A stretch of DNA of 54,419 bases from Terriglobia bacterium (GCA_021324185.1 JAJPJN010000139.1:1-54419), one strand, 5' to 3'; positions 40,705-50,586 are shown, numbered from the stretch's first letter. Notes: a model not told the origin generated them from the sequence alone. Translations and numbers: made by a program.

Positions 40705-42681
40705 TCACTTGCCCGATTGAGCCGCAACCGCTGCATCGGCAACGACGCCGCCGTTCGGCATGGTGCGGACCTTGCCAGGCGATTGCGTCAGGAGAGCGAT
40801 AGCGTGCGAACAATCGGCCTGCAGGTCGCTCGATTGCGAGATGCTTTTGATTTTTTCGAGGGTCGCGATGGCATGCGCGCGCACAGCCGGCGAGTTTACC
40901 TGCGCCATGGAAGCAGAAACCTGTTCCACGGCGGCGCGAATACGGCCGCTGTCGTAGCCCACCTCCGGTTGCGTGCCGGCTTCGGCTAATGCATCCAGGA
41001 AGTTCAAGTGATATTCCAGGCGCCGGTATGTATCGAGTTTTTTCAGGTTATCTGCGGCGCGCGGGGCACGGTCATGATAGAGACCGAATGTGCCTGCGCG
41101 CAGGAGCACATCAAGATCGAGACGGGCGCGCGATCTTCCAAAGGCGGCAATTTCGGCCCGGCGCTGCTGATCGAGCAAGACGGCCAAACGGCCTTCGGCG
41201 CGCGACTCTTCCTCAAGATGCTCATAGCGAATTTGCGCATTCTGCATCTCGCGAGCGGGCGCCGCTTCGAGCGGGTTGACTGAAACGCCGTCGAGGCGTG
41301 TCCGTATGGCTTTGCGCAACCCGGCATCCATCTGCTGATCGAGAACCAGAGCCACGCGCAGACGCGAATAGGCATCCAGCCGCTCGGCCTGATCCATTGC
41401 GGCGCCATGCCGGCCGCTCACAAAATCGTAGAGATCGGCGGCTACGTAGTAGTACCAATTCGTAAAGTGCGAGATGCCGATGACGCCCGCGGTGATCTCG
41501 TTGATGGAGCGCTGGGTCATCTCATGCCGCCGGATATGGATCTGGTCGCGGAAATCGACTAAAAGCAGCGGGAGCTTCGGATAGGTCAGACTGTAGACGC
41601 CTAGCGGAATCAGAGGTTGCTCGCGCGCTCCGTGCTCGCCCAGGGGCAGAAGGGAACCGCCGCTATCGAACGAGCGTGCGTAGGGAACCAGGCCGACTTT
41701 CGATGTCAATCTCGCGTCTGCCCACGGGTCGCGGATGTTCAGCAGTTTCCAGATGGGTTTTAAATCGGTACCGCCGGCGGGAACGGGATTGCCAGCCGGG
41801 AACCACAGCATGGCATATTCGCCGTCGTCGCCCGCGACTTTCAGCTGCTCAAAAATCAGCCCTGTCTTTTCGGCGCATTGCCGCAGAATCTCCCAATTGC
41901 GGCTGCAAATACGTTCTTCCTGAAACGCCGAATCCGCGCCGATCTTGGCCGCCTGCTTTTCGCTCACTAAGCCGCCCAGAAGTTTTTTGCGCAATTCCAG
42001 GCGCGCAACGATCGTGTCCACTTCGGTCTGAGTAAGAGCCGAGCCGTCGTCTGCGACGGGCGCGTTCCGCAGATAAGAGATCGCCGTTTCGAGATGCAAG
42101 CGTTCGTCGTCGAGCGCGTTGGCCCGGTACATCCGCGAGGTGGCGCGTACCGGCATCATCATGGGATCGAAAGCCGTCCATTGCACTAGTGTGCGACCGG
42201 CTTCCGTTAACACCGGGTGCTGCGGAGCGGTCAGGTCGAATAATGGTTTCGGATAGTCCGCCGCTGCGCTCTTTGAGCCGCTTCCCGGATGCCAGTAGAA
42301 AAACGGCACAGCGGAAAGCAGTTTTTTCCCAATTCCGGGGTTCGCGTAGTTGAGCAGCCAGACATCCAGTACGCGATCATTTTCAGGATCTTCATCGCCG
42401 AGCGTGTCGCGGAGAACGGCGATCAGCGGGATATCGCCGGGCGCAGCGCTGCCGGCATTAGTGTCCGTTGCGGCCCCGCAATTGCGGCAGAACAGCGTGA
42501 CCATTTGCGCAGTTTGGCCTACGGGATCGGCTTTCCAGTAATACATAAACTGGTTCTTTTGCACCGCCACCTGGGACAATGGCTGCACCGTGCCGTCCGC
42601 CGCCTGAGAGAAGCCGCACGCGATAATTCCAAAAATAAGAAGAAGCCGAAAAATTACACGCATAAACGCCGACTCAGGCAT
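40705..42681 (-). CDS. large exported protein of unknown function
   Basis: A 658-residue protein with an N-terminal signal peptide (FRLLLIFGIIACGFSQAA; maturation after about residue 27). Near residue 65 there is a CxxC (FCRNCGAATD). The region about 75-420 contains aromatic-rich segments (VPFFYWHPGSGSK, NWYYYVAADLYDF), and about 440-640 is helical, Ala/Arg-rich. No catalytic pattern, repeat or known family is recognised. It is followed at 5 bp by the phosphatase-superfamily gene, and both products are exported, so they may work on the same substrate. Start 42681 or 42663. Confidence 0.55.
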   Translation of the reverse strand: MPESAFMRVIFRLLLIFGIIACGFSQAADGTVQPLSQVAVQKNQFMYYWKADPVGQTAQMVTLFCRNCGAATDTNAGSAAPGDIPLIAVLRDTLGDEDPENDRVLDVWLLNYANPGIGKKLLSAVPFFYWHPGSGSKSAAADYPKPLFDLTAPQHPVLTEAGRTLVQWTAFDPMMMPVRATSRMYRANALDDERLHLETAISYLRNAPVADDGSALTQTEVDTIVARLELRKKLLGGLVSEKQAAKIGADSAFQEERICSRNWEILRQCAEKTGLIFEQLKVAGDDGEYAMLWFPAGNPVPAGGTDLKPIWKLLNIRDPWADARLTSKVGLVPYARSFDSGGSLLPLGEHGAREQPLIPLGVYSLTYPKLPLLLVDFRDQIHIRRHEMTQRSINEITAGVIGISHFTNWYYYVAADLYDFVSGRHGAAMDQAERLDAYSRLRVALVLDQQMDAGLRKAIRTRLDGVSVNPLEAAPAREMQNAQIRYEHLEEESRAEGRLAVLLDQQRRAEIAAFGRSRARLDLDVLLRAGTFGLYHDRAPRAADNLKKLDTYRRLEYHLNFLDALAEAGTQPEVGYDSGRIRAAVEQVSASMAQVNSPAVRAHAIATLEKIKSISQSSDLQADCSHAIALLTQSPGKVRTMPNGGVVADAAVAAQSGK

Positions 42682-42777
42682 CCCGAATCCAATCGGTAGA
42701 GCAATTCGTGCACCAAAGCGAGCGCGTCCACTCCTATATTTCTTAGACGCGCAAAATGCATGCTACGGTAAAAAGTA

Positions 42778-43200
42778 GTGCACTTCGATACGGCGCTAAA
42801 CCTGCTCTGGCTCGCGCTGGGCATTGTCGCCCTGGCGAGCACGGTTCGATCTGCGTTCTATCGCCGTTCCGCCGCGGGTGCTCCGGCGTGGCTTCACATT
42901 GTGGGTGTGGCCTTAATTGTGGCCGCGCTTTTTCCGTATATTTCCGCTACCGACGATCTGGTCCGCAGCGAGAATTTAACACATCAGGATCGCGACCACA
43001 GTTCTTCCGGCAAGAAGACCCCGAACAACAACCTTATACGGCTCTACGAAACGTTAGATAACCCACTGGCGGCTCCCACCTGCACTCTGACGCTGACGCT
43101 TTTCGCGGTGTGGGTTATCTTCTTATTCTTCGCGGAGCGGGTCCATCGTACGGCGCCCACCTGCGCCGGCCGTTCCCCACCTTTGGCGTTCCGCAGCTAA
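42778..43200 (+). CDS. small membrane protein of the metal-efflux locus
   Basis: A 140-residue protein with three predicted helices (about 7-25, 39-56, 101-120) and a polar Asn/Ser/Lys-rich loop between helices 2 and 3. It starts at GTG 42778 and lies 31 bp before the TolC-like gene. It could be an accessory factor of the efflux system, but no metal-binding motif stands out (H2, one C pair at the end). No family is recognised. Confidence 0.5.
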   Translation: MHFDTALNLLWLALGIVALASTVRSAFYRRSAAGAPAWLHIVGVALIVAALFPYISATDDLVRSENLTHQDRDHSSSGKKTPNNNLIRLYETLDNPLAAPTCTLTLTLFAVWVIFLFFAERVHRTAPTCAGRSPPLAFRS

Positions 43201-43231
43201 TCTTAAAAACCAGTTTTGTTGAGGAGGACTG

Positions 43232-44509
43232 ATGCCGCGCCGCAACTGGCGTTTGTGCACTGGTCTCCTGTTAGCAGCCGGATGTCTGGCCCAGACTGCC
43301 GCGCCACCGCGAGCAGTTACATGGCAGGAGACCATACAAAGATTTAGAGCGAACAATCCGACTCTGCTGGCCGGGCAATTCAATATCGACGAATCCCGCG
43401 CTGACGAGATCACGGCCTACCTGCGCCCTAATCCGGATTTTTCGTTTACGGCAGACGGCTTCCAGATCTATCCGCACCAGGGAGTCTGGCAGCCGCTTTC
43501 CGGCGTGCTGTTCACGCCTGGTGTCAGCTATCTGCATGAGCGCGAGCATAAGCGGGAACTGCGGCTTGCGAGCGCGAAACAAGCCACTGCGGTGGCTATG
43601 GCAACTCAGGCCGACCTGGAACGCACACTTATCTACAACCTGCGCGACGCATTTGTCCGGGTCCTGACCGCCAAGGCCGTTCTGCAGGTGGCGAAAGACA
43701 ACATGGCGTACTACGACAAAGAGATTGAGATCAATCGCGAGCGCTTCAATGCGGGCGGCATTTCAAAAGCCGATTTTCAACGCGTCGAGTTGCAGCGCAT
43801 TCAGTATGAATCCGACCTGCAGACCGCCACGGTGAATCTGCGAACGGCCAAAATCGATCTGCTGGCGCTGATGCGCGATCGCACTCCGGTGGACGAATTC
43901 GATGTGGAAGCTCCTTTCGATTTCAGCAGCTTTAATACATCGCTTCCGGAGCTGCGCCAGCTTGCGCTGAATACGCGGCCGGATTTGAAGGAAGCGCGCG
44001 AATCGCTCGAAAAGGCCCGGACGGATCACAAGCTCGCGATTGCGAACGGCTCGGCAGATCCGACTTTCAGCGTCTGGTACACGCATAACGGCTCTTTCGC
44101 CAATCCGAACGCATACAACACGGTAGGCGGCAGTATGAGCATCCCGCTGCGTATCTTCGATCGTAACCAGGGCGAAAAACTGCATACGCAACTGGATATT
44201 GCGCGCAACGAGAAATTAGTGGATGCCGCTCAGATTACGGCGCTGCACGACGTCGATTCGGCCTATGCGACGGTGCAAAGCACGTTGACGCTGCTCGCGC
44301 CGTACAAAGAGAAATATTTGAAGGAGGCGGAAAATGTCCGCGATACCGTCTCTTTTGCTTATCAGCATGGCGCGGCCTCTCTGCTTGATTTTCTCGATGC
44401 GCAGAAGCAGTACCGTGATACGCGACTCAACTACGTAAACCTGATCGGCTCGTATTTATCATCCGCAAACCAGCTAAACCTTGCCGTGGGACGCGAGGTC
44501 ATTCCATGA
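43232..44509 (+). CDS. TolC/CusC-family outer-membrane efflux protein
   Basis: A 425-residue protein: a signal peptide (about 1-20, WRLCTGLLLAAGCLAQ, with a possible lipobox), then the duplicated beta-alpha outer-membrane factor domains. It contains a typical helical repeat pattern (NLRDAFVRVLTAKAVLQVAK, RFNAGGISKADFQRVELQRI, and the second half LPELRQLALNTRPDLKEARE, YQHGAASLLDFLDAQKQY). GAGGAGG four bases before the ATG is a strong ribosome binding site. Its stop overlaps the adaptor gene start (ATGA, 44506-44509). Confidence 0.9.
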   Translation: MPRRNWRLCTGLLLAAGCLAQTAAPPRAVTWQETIQRFRANNPTLLAGQFNIDESRADEITAYLRPNPDFSFTADGFQIYPHQGVWQPLSGVLFTPGVSYLHEREHKRELRLASAKQATAVAMATQADLERTLIYNLRDAFVRVLTAKAVLQVAKDNMAYYDKEIEINRERFNAGGISKADFQRVELQRIQYESDLQTATVNLRTAKIDLLALMRDRTPVDEFDVEAPFDFSSFNTSLPELRQLALNTRPDLKEARESLEKARTDHKLAIANGSADPTFSVWYTHNGSFANPNAYNTVGGSMSIPLRIFDRNQGEKLHTQLDIARNEKLVDAAQITALHDVDSAYATVQSTLTLLAPYKEKYLKEAENVRDTVSFAYQHGAASLLDFLDAQKQYRDTRLNYVNLIGSYLSSANQLNLAVGREVIP

Positions 44510-45645
44510 AGTACGTCATTTACACAATTTGTTTCGTTTCGCTCATTTCCGGCTGCGTCATTCTCCCCGGATGCGGTTCCAAGAGCGCTGCCAATCCGTC
44601 TGCGATGGCGCCGCCACCGGCCACTGTGGTGGAGGAACCGGACCTCAATATCGTTAAGGTGGACCATCCGGAGCACTTCGCGCTCGTGACAGCCGGTTCC
44701 ATCCAAGAGCGTCCGGAAATTCATGCGGTGGGCGCGGTGAACCCGGATATAGAAAAATCAATTCCGGTTACTTCGCTGGCAGCAGGCCGGGTGGTGAGCA
44801 TTCATGCCAAGCTCGGCGCTGACGTGAAGAAGGGACAGTTGCTGCTGGAGATATTGAGCAACGACATCACGAATGCTTTTCAGACTTACCGGCAGGCAGT
44901 TGCCGACGCGGCGCTGGCGAAGAAGCAACTGGATCGCGCCAGGCTGCTGTATGAGCACGGCGCCATCTCCTTGAACGATCTGCAGGTGGCCGAAGATACC
45001 GAAGAAAAAGCGCGCGTAGCGGAAAACACAGCCGCGCAGGCGATACGCACTTTGGGCGGCGATCCGGCGCATGAAGATCCCGTGGTCAAGATCTACGCAC
45101 CGGCGTCCGGCACGATTGTAGAACAAAACGTGGTGCAATCAGCCAGCGTCCACACGCCGGATAATCAACCGAATTTGTTCACGATTGCGAATCTTTCGAC
45201 AGTTTGGGTGATCTGCGACGTGTACGAAAACGATCTTCCGGCCGTGCGCGTGGGCGATATTGCAGACGTGCAATTGAATGCCTATCCGAACCGGGTTTTT
45301 CACGGGCGCGTCAGCAACATCGGAAAGATTCTCGATCCGAACACGCGGGCGGCAAAAGTCCGCATTGAGTTAGCGAATCCCGGCATCATGCGCGTGGGGA
45401 TGTTCGTGACTGCCACGTTCTACGGCTTGCGCGGGCGCATTTACGCCACGGTTCCGAGTGATGCTGTGCTGCATCTACACGACCGCGACTGGGTCTTTGT
45501 GCCGGCAGGCAGCGGGCAGTTTCGAAGGACAGAGGTACAGGGCGGAAAATTTCTTGAGGGCCGGCAGATTATTCTCTCGGGCCTCTCACCGGGCCAGAAG
45601 GTCGTCAGCGATGCGCTCGCCCTTTCAGCGGAAGGCGAGCAATAA
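44506..45645 (+). CDS. RND efflux periplasmic adaptor (CusB/CzcB type)
   Basis: A 379-residue adaptor, probably a lipoprotein (SLISGC or ILPGC near residues 16-24). The biotinyl-lipoyl-like half motifs flank a helical hairpin (VTSLAAGRVVSIHAKLGADV and IYAPASGTIVEQNVV, separated by the hairpin at about 115-175). The beta-barrel domain (VWVICDVYENDLPAVRVGD) and membrane-proximal domain (VFVPAGSGQFRRTEVQ) follow. It links the TolC-like channel with the RND pump 12 bp downstream. No histidine- or methionine-rich metal-binding extension is present at the N-terminus. Confidence 0.9.
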   Translation: MKYVIYTICFVSLISGCVILPGCGSKSAANPSAMAPPPATVVEEPDLNIVKVDHPEHFALVTAGSIQERPEIHAVGAVNPDIEKSIPVTSLAAGRVVSIHAKLGADVKKGQLLLEILSNDITNAFQTYRQAVADAALAKKQLDRARLLYEHGAISLNDLQVAEDTEEKARVAENTAAQAIRTLGGDPAHEDPVVKIYAPASGTIVEQNVVQSASVHTPDNQPNLFTIANLSTVWVICDVYENDLPAVRVGDIADVQLNAYPNRVFHGRVSNIGKILDPNTRAAKVRIELANPGIMRVGMFVTATFYGLRGRIYATVPSDAVLHLHDRDWVFVPAGSGQFRRTEVQGGKFLEGRQIILSGLSPGQKVVSDALALSAEGEQ

Positions 45646-45657
45646 GCGGTAAATCAG

Positions 45658-48600
45658 ATGATTCGAGCTGTAGTCGATTTTGCTCTTCGCAACAGGTTAC
45701 TTGTACTGGCGGTAGCCATTGTCTTGCTGGTCTGGGGCGCCATTTCGTTTCACAATTTGCCTATCGAGGCGTATCCGGATGTGGCCAATAATTACGTACA
45801 GGTCATTGCTCAATGGCCGGGCCGTGCGGCCGAAGAAGTAGAGCAGCAGGTCACGATTCCGATTGAAATCCAGATGAACGGAATCCCGCATCTGGAACAT
45901 TTGCGCTCCGTATCGCTCTTTGGCCTATCGAGCGTGATGTTGATCTTTGATGACGAATCGGTGAATGATTGGAACCGTCAGAAGGTTCTGGAACGATTGT
46001 CGCAGGTCAATTTGCCGGATAGTTTGCAGCCGCAGATGGGCACGGACTGGAGTCCTGTTGGCCAGATCTATTGGTACACGCTAAAGAGCACTAATCCCCA
46101 GTATGACTTGATGGAGCTGAAATCCATCGAAGACTGGACGATGGAAAAGCAGTTGAAGTCGGTCCCGAACGTCGTGGACGTATCGAGCTTCGGCGGCCCC
46201 ACACGTGAATATCAGGTGCGCATCGATCCGGACAAGCTGATCGACTACGGGCTGAGCATCAGCCAGGTAGAACAGCAGCTTTCTTCTAACAACGAAAACT
46301 CCGGCGGTAGCTTTATTGAGGAGGGCCGGCAGCAGGTCAATATTCGGGAACTGGGATTAGTAGACCGTAGCCAGGACATAGGCGATATCGTCCTTACGAC
46401 TCAACACGGCACGCCGATACGGGTAAGGGACGTAGCAGTCGTCGCGCAAGGGCCCAAAATCCGCCTTGGTCAAATCGGTAAGGCCGTTCATCTTCCCGAC
46501 GGCCGCATTGTCGACAGTCCGGACGTGGTCGAAGGTATCGGACTATTGCGAAAAGGAGCGGAGTCGGACTCCACGCTAAAGGGCATCCATGAAAAGGTCA
46601 AGCAACTGAACGAACATTTGCTTCCGCCGGGCGTGAAGGTGGTTCCCTTTCTCGACCGCAGTGATCTGGTTCATTACACGACACACACGGTTCTACACAA
46701 TCTGGGTGAAGGGATCGGTCTCGTTGCTATTATTCTGTTCCTGTTTCTCGGCAACGTGCGTGGGGCGCTCATTGTCGCGCTGACCATTCCCTTTGCGCTC
46801 TTGTTTGCCTCTATATGCCTCGATCTGGATAAGGTGCCGGCCAATTTGCTTTCCCTCGGCGCATTGGACTTTGGAATGGTAGTGGACGGCGCAGTCGTGA
46901 TGGTGGAAAACATCGTGCGCCATATGGGCCACGCACATGGCGAAAAGACGGTTCTCGAACAGATTCGCGAGGCCGCACATGAGGTGCAGCGTCCGGTCTT
47001 TTATGCCATCGCGATCATCATCACTGCGTATCTACCGATCTTTACGCTGCAGTCGGTCGAGGGCCGCCTGTTTCGGCCCATGGCTCTGACGGTTGCATTC
47101 GCATTGTTAGGGGCGCTTTTGTTCTCAATCATCATCGCGCCCGTACTTTCAAGCGTTCTATTCCGGCATAGCGCCAGGGAATGGCGGAACCCCGTTATGG
47201 CCTTCCTCATTCGCAATTACAGAAAAGCGCTGCGGCGCTCGATTCGCTGGCGCATCATTGTGCTGGCGCCCGTTGCTGTGCTGTTTGTTTTTTCCAGTTG
47301 GCTGTTTGTGAGCGGACAAATCGGAAGTGAGTTTCTTCCGCACCTGGACGAAGGCGCAATCTGGGCGCGCGGCACACTGGCGCCCAGCACCGGTCCAGAG
47401 GAGGGCGCCGAATTGATGCGCAAGGCCAGACTCGTGTTTGCATCCTTTCCTGAAGTGACTCAGGTTGTTTCGCAGGTGGGCCGGCCCGACGACGGAACGG
47501 ATACAACTGGATTCTTCAATACCGAGTATTTCGTTGATCTGAAGCCCAAAGAACAATGGCGCCCCGTATTCCGGGAAAACAAAGACGAGCTGATAGCCGC
47601 GATGGATCGTGAAGTTTCCAGGTTTCCCGGCGTGCTCTGGAATTTTTCACAACCAATTGCCGACAACGTTGAGGAAGCGGTGAGCGGCGTAAAGGGAGAA
47701 TTAGCCGTTAAGGTATTTGGGCCCGATCTGCACGTTCTGGAGGATAAAGGGGAACAGATTGTAAACGTGATGAGCCATATCCCCGGCATTGCCGATTTGG
47801 GCCTGTTTCGGGTGCTCGGCCAACCCAACCTGAACTTAATTGTGAACCGGGAAGAAGTGGCTCGCTATCAACTCAACGTCGCCGACGTGCAGGATGCCGT
47901 CGAAACAGCTATTGGAGGTAAAGCGGTTAGCAAGGTGCTCCAAGGCGAGCAGGTTTACGATCTGGTAACTCGCTATTTGCAGCCATATCGGAATACACCG
48001 GAAGCTATCGCAAATATCCGCCTCTTGGCGCCTTCCGGCGAGCGTGTTTCCCTGGCACAGTTATGCACGATTAAAACGCAGGATGGAGCCTCGGAAATCT
48101 ATCGGGAAGCCAACTCGCGTTATGTTGCTCTGAAGTACAGCGTGCGAGGACGTGATTTGGGCAGCACAGTCGAACAGGCGATCCGGGAAGTGAACCAGAA
48201 GGTAAAACTTCCTACCGGCTACAGTCTGGACTGGGCGGGTGAATACGCAAGCGAACAACGCGCCAATAAAAGGTTGGAGCTGATCGTGCCAATCACGGTC
48301 GCTGTCATCTTTATGCTGTTGTACTCGATGTTTTCCTCGTTCAAATGGGCAGGGTTGGTGATGGTTACCGTTTTCCTGGCGCCTATTGGGGGCTTGCTGG
48401 CCTTGTACTTTTCGGGAACGCATTTTAGCGTGTCATCGGGAATCGGAATGCTTGCTCTCTTTGGCGTCTCCGTGCAGACGGGCGTCATTATGATTGAATA
48501 CATCAACCAGTTGCGCGCTCGTGGCCATGCAGTTGAGGATGCAGCAGTTGAAGGCGCGGTGCTTAGATTGCGGCCCATCATGATGACCATGCTGGTGGCA

Positions 48601-48792
48601 ACGTTGGGGCTCTTGCCGGCCGCCCTCTCTCGTGGTATCGGCTCAGATTCGCAAAGACCATTCGCGATCGTCATTGTCGGCGGCCTGAGCGCGACCCTTG
48701 TTATGAGCATCTTTGTTCTGCCGACAATCTATGTCTGGATCGCGCGTGCGGGAGACAGACTGCCGCCGGTAGATCTCGGGTTTGAGGAATGA
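45658..48792 (+). CDS. heavy-metal efflux RND pump (CzcA/CusA family)
   Basis: A 1044-residue inner-membrane pump with the RND 12-helix plan and two large periplasmic loops. Helix 4 carries the HME proton/metal relay ALDFGMVVDGAVVMVEN with D404, D410 and E417, matching D402, D408 and E415 of CzcA; the CusA-type pattern lacks the first Asp, so export of divalent cations (Co, Zn, Cd, Ni) is more likely than Cu/Ag. Other family segments are PIEAYPDVANNYVQV and GIGMLALFGVSVQTGVIMIEY. It is the last gene of the operon with TolC-like and adaptor genes. No metal-responsive regulator is nearby. Confidence 0.92.
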   Translation: MIRAVVDFALRNRLLVLAVAIVLLVWGAISFHNLPIEAYPDVANNYVQVIAQWPGRAAEEVEQQVTIPIEIQMNGIPHLEHLRSVSLFGLSSVMLIFDDESVNDWNRQKVLERLSQVNLPDSLQPQMGTDWSPVGQIYWYTLKSTNPQYDLMELKSIEDWTMEKQLKSVPNVVDVSSFGGPTREYQVRIDPDKLIDYGLSISQVEQQLSSNNENSGGSFIEEGRQQVNIRELGLVDRSQDIGDIVLTTQHGTPIRVRDVAVVAQGPKIRLGQIGKAVHLPDGRIVDSPDVVEGIGLLRKGAESDSTLKGIHEKVKQLNEHLLPPGVKVVPFLDRSDLVHYTTHTVLHNLGEGIGLVAIILFLFLGNVRGALIVALTIPFALLFASICLDLDKVPANLLSLGALDFGMVVDGAVVMVENIVRHMGHAHGEKTVLEQIREAAHEVQRPVFYAIAIIITAYLPIFTLQSVEGRLFRPMALTVAFALLGALLFSIIIAPVLSSVLFRHSAREWRNPVMAFLIRNYRKALRRSIRWRIIVLAPVAVLFVFSSWLFVSGQIGSEFLPHLDEGAIWARGTLAPSTGPEEGAELMRKARLVFASFPEVTQVVSQVGRPDDGTDTTGFFNTEYFVDLKPKEQWRPVFRENKDELIAAMDREVSRFPGVLWNFSQPIADNVEEAVSGVKGELAVKVFGPDLHVLEDKGEQIVNVMSHIPGIADLGLFRVLGQPNLNLIVNREEVARYQLNVADVQDAVETAIGGKAVSKVLQGEQVYDLVTRYLQPYRNTPEAIANIRLLAPSGERVSLAQLCTIKTQDGASEIYREANSRYVALKYSVRGRDLGSTVEQAIREVNQKVKLPTGYSLDWAGEYASEQRANKRLELIVPITVAVIFMLLYSMFSSFKWAGLVMVTVFLAPIGGLLALYFSGTHFSVSSGIGMLALFGVSVQTGVIMIEYINQLRARGHAVEDAAVEGAVLRLRPIMMTMLVATLGLLPAALSRGIGSDSQRPFAIVIVGGLSATLVMSIFVLPTIYVWIARAGDRLPPVDLGFEE

Positions 48793-48841
48793 TCGCAGCA
48801 GCCGACGTTTGCGCTGATCTGGTAGAGCCGCATTAATTCAT

Positions 48842-48855
48842 GTTTGGCGCCAAAC
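48842..48855. promoter_or_regulatory. 14-bp perfect palindrome between convergent genes
   Basis: GTTTGGCGCCAAAC has no central spacer. It lies 50 bp after the RND pump stop and 46 bp beyond the end of the GH-D-like gene. It may be a protein-binding site or part of a terminator; no U-tract follows. Confidence 0.35.
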
Positions 48856-48900
48856 GCGAGCCAAGGCCCAGTCGCAGCGCGACGCTCTCCACCCCGCGAG

Positions 48901-50586
48901 TTAAATGGGTAACGAGATGTCTTCGGAGTACCAGTCGAAATCCGACACTTTGCTACCCACCCGCCAACGCTCTGGTTGGTTGGTCTCAAACCAATCGAGC
49001 GGCTCACAAACCGGTTGCCGAACGGCAGCGTGCGAGAAGGCTTGCCGCAGTGCATCCCGCTGCTCCTGTTTGACCGCATCCGGCGCTGCGGAGACAAACA
49101 AAGCAGTGCCGCTTCGAGCCAACAAGTCGAGCCATCTCCGGTTGAGCGACCACGGGATGTCGTTAGTGAGTCCGACACAGTCGGCATCGACGTCAAAGAA
49201 TGTGCCTTGCTGAGGTGAGCGGAATGCCAGAGTGTTAACTCCCATTTTTCTCGTTCGCGACCAATCCCGCCCGCTGGTGTCGTCACCTGTGCGCTGGACC
49301 TCGAACAACCCGGCGGATAGATGCCCTATCGTGTTGCAGCCCAGCAAAGCTGTCGCGCCCGCGGCTTCACGCAGTGTCTGGTAAAACGCTCGGATGATCT
49401 CAGCAGTGGTACGCGTTCGATCAGCAAAACTCCATTGGGCGTCGGTGATTTCCGATCCCATCTGAAAACCCCAACGGCCTAGCAGATCGTAAGTCGAATA
49501 ATCGTGTTTGATAAGTCGAAATCCCCAGCCGCAAAGTCGCTTAACGTCGGTTGTGATCTGCTCCGCTGCGCCCTCCACCGTCGGATCAAGTGTACGCAAC
49601 TGCCCGCGTGCGTACCGGGATTCCGCAAACTTACTCTTGAGCAACAGAGTTTCGGAAACAGCGGCCCTCGTGGTAAGGGGCCGAAACCAGAGTCCGGGTC
49701 TAACGCCCATTCCAAGTATGTCTGACGCAAGCCGTGCCATGTCTGGAAATCGTGCATTTCCCTCGCTCCAGGGTCCTGTCGTGGGGTATGGAGACCATCC
49801 ATCATCGATGACCATAAAAGGACGATTAGGCCCCGGCGGAGCCCAGGACGCAATGCGCCCGGTATCGGCTCGTATGTCCTCCGCCGAGCTGTGGCCGTAA
49901 GCGTAATACCAATTGTTTCCGCCGTAAATCGGAGCGGGCATGAAAACGCCGCTTTGCGCCATTCTCCGGCACAGCTTTCGAGCAGCATCGAATGCACTGT
50001 GCCGCGCATAGTCTTCCAAGACAATGGTGGCAGCCGTTAGCGTCCTGTTGCCCAGTTCGACTCCCCGGCCGCCGTTTCGGACATCCAGCCACAAGACAAT
50101 TTCCGACGGAGTTGTTTGCCAGAAACAGAGAGCGCCTGCACCGGTTTGCACTCCCAGGCCGGTATAACTGTCCCGGCTGCCCGCAAGAAAATACCACGGA
50201 AGGATTCGGTCTGGTTCGAGCGGATGCCAGCCCAGGTCACCATAACTTCTCTCCCACGCGTCTCCTGAAACCCGCTCTGTGTTTGGCAAACTTCCCTGCC
50301 ACTGAAGACGCAGGCGAAGCAGACGCTGCCTTGGGCTTGACACCGAAACCCGCAATGACGTTTGATTCGCACCGGCTTCTGTGCTCACCAGGATGTCCTG
50401 AGCCGACCACGATGTCCGGTCTCGCTTCAGCTCCAGCGTTTCGTTTTCGGTGAACGCATGGATGTTCGTCGGGCCATTCACAATGTCGCTGGACTTCAGA
50501 GCGCGATCCCGAGTTGCGGCTCGCGACCGCACGGACACGGCGGACGCAGCAAGCGACGTGCAGAATCCACGGCGGTTTAATGGCAT
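48901..50586 (-). CDS. exported clan GH-D (GH36/GH27-like) glycoside hydrolase, alpha-galactosidase type
   Basis: A 561-residue protein. A Tat-like N-terminus (LNRRGFCTSLAASAVSV) suggests export. After a beta-sandwich region (about 40-215) a TIM barrel shows GGNNWYYAYG, FMVIDDGWSPYP, GMGVRPGLWFRPL, LIKHDYSTYD with the likely nucleophile D362, and TGDDTSGRDW with D435/D436 as acid/base. This is the clan GH-D arrangement; exact family and sugar are uncertain. ATG 50586 is preferred for the Arg-Arg motif. The 200 bp before the next gene contain nothing else recognisable. Confidence 0.72.
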   Translation of the reverse strand: MPLNRRGFCTSLAASAVSVRSRAATRDRALKSSDIVNGPTNIHAFTENETLELKRDRTSWSAQDILVSTEAGANQTSLRVSVSSPRQRLLRLRLQWQGSLPNTERVSGDAWERSYGDLGWHPLEPDRILPWYFLAGSRDSYTGLGVQTGAGALCFWQTTPSEIVLWLDVRNGGRGVELGNRTLTAATIVLEDYARHSAFDAARKLCRRMAQSGVFMPAPIYGGNNWYYAYGHSSAEDIRADTGRIASWAPPGPNRPFMVIDDGWSPYPTTGPWSEGNARFPDMARLASDILGMGVRPGLWFRPLTTRAAVSETLLLKSKFAESRYARGQLRTLDPTVEGAAEQITTDVKRLCGWGFRLIKHDYSTYDLLGRWGFQMGSEITDAQWSFADRTRTTAEIIRAFYQTLREAAGATALLGCNTIGHLSAGLFEVQRTGDDTSGRDWSRTRKMGVNTLAFRSPQQGTFFDVDADCVGLTNDIPWSLNRRWLDLLARSGTALFVSAAPDAVKQEQRDALRQAFSHAAVRQPVCEPLDWFETNQPERWRVGSKVSDFDWYSEDISLPI

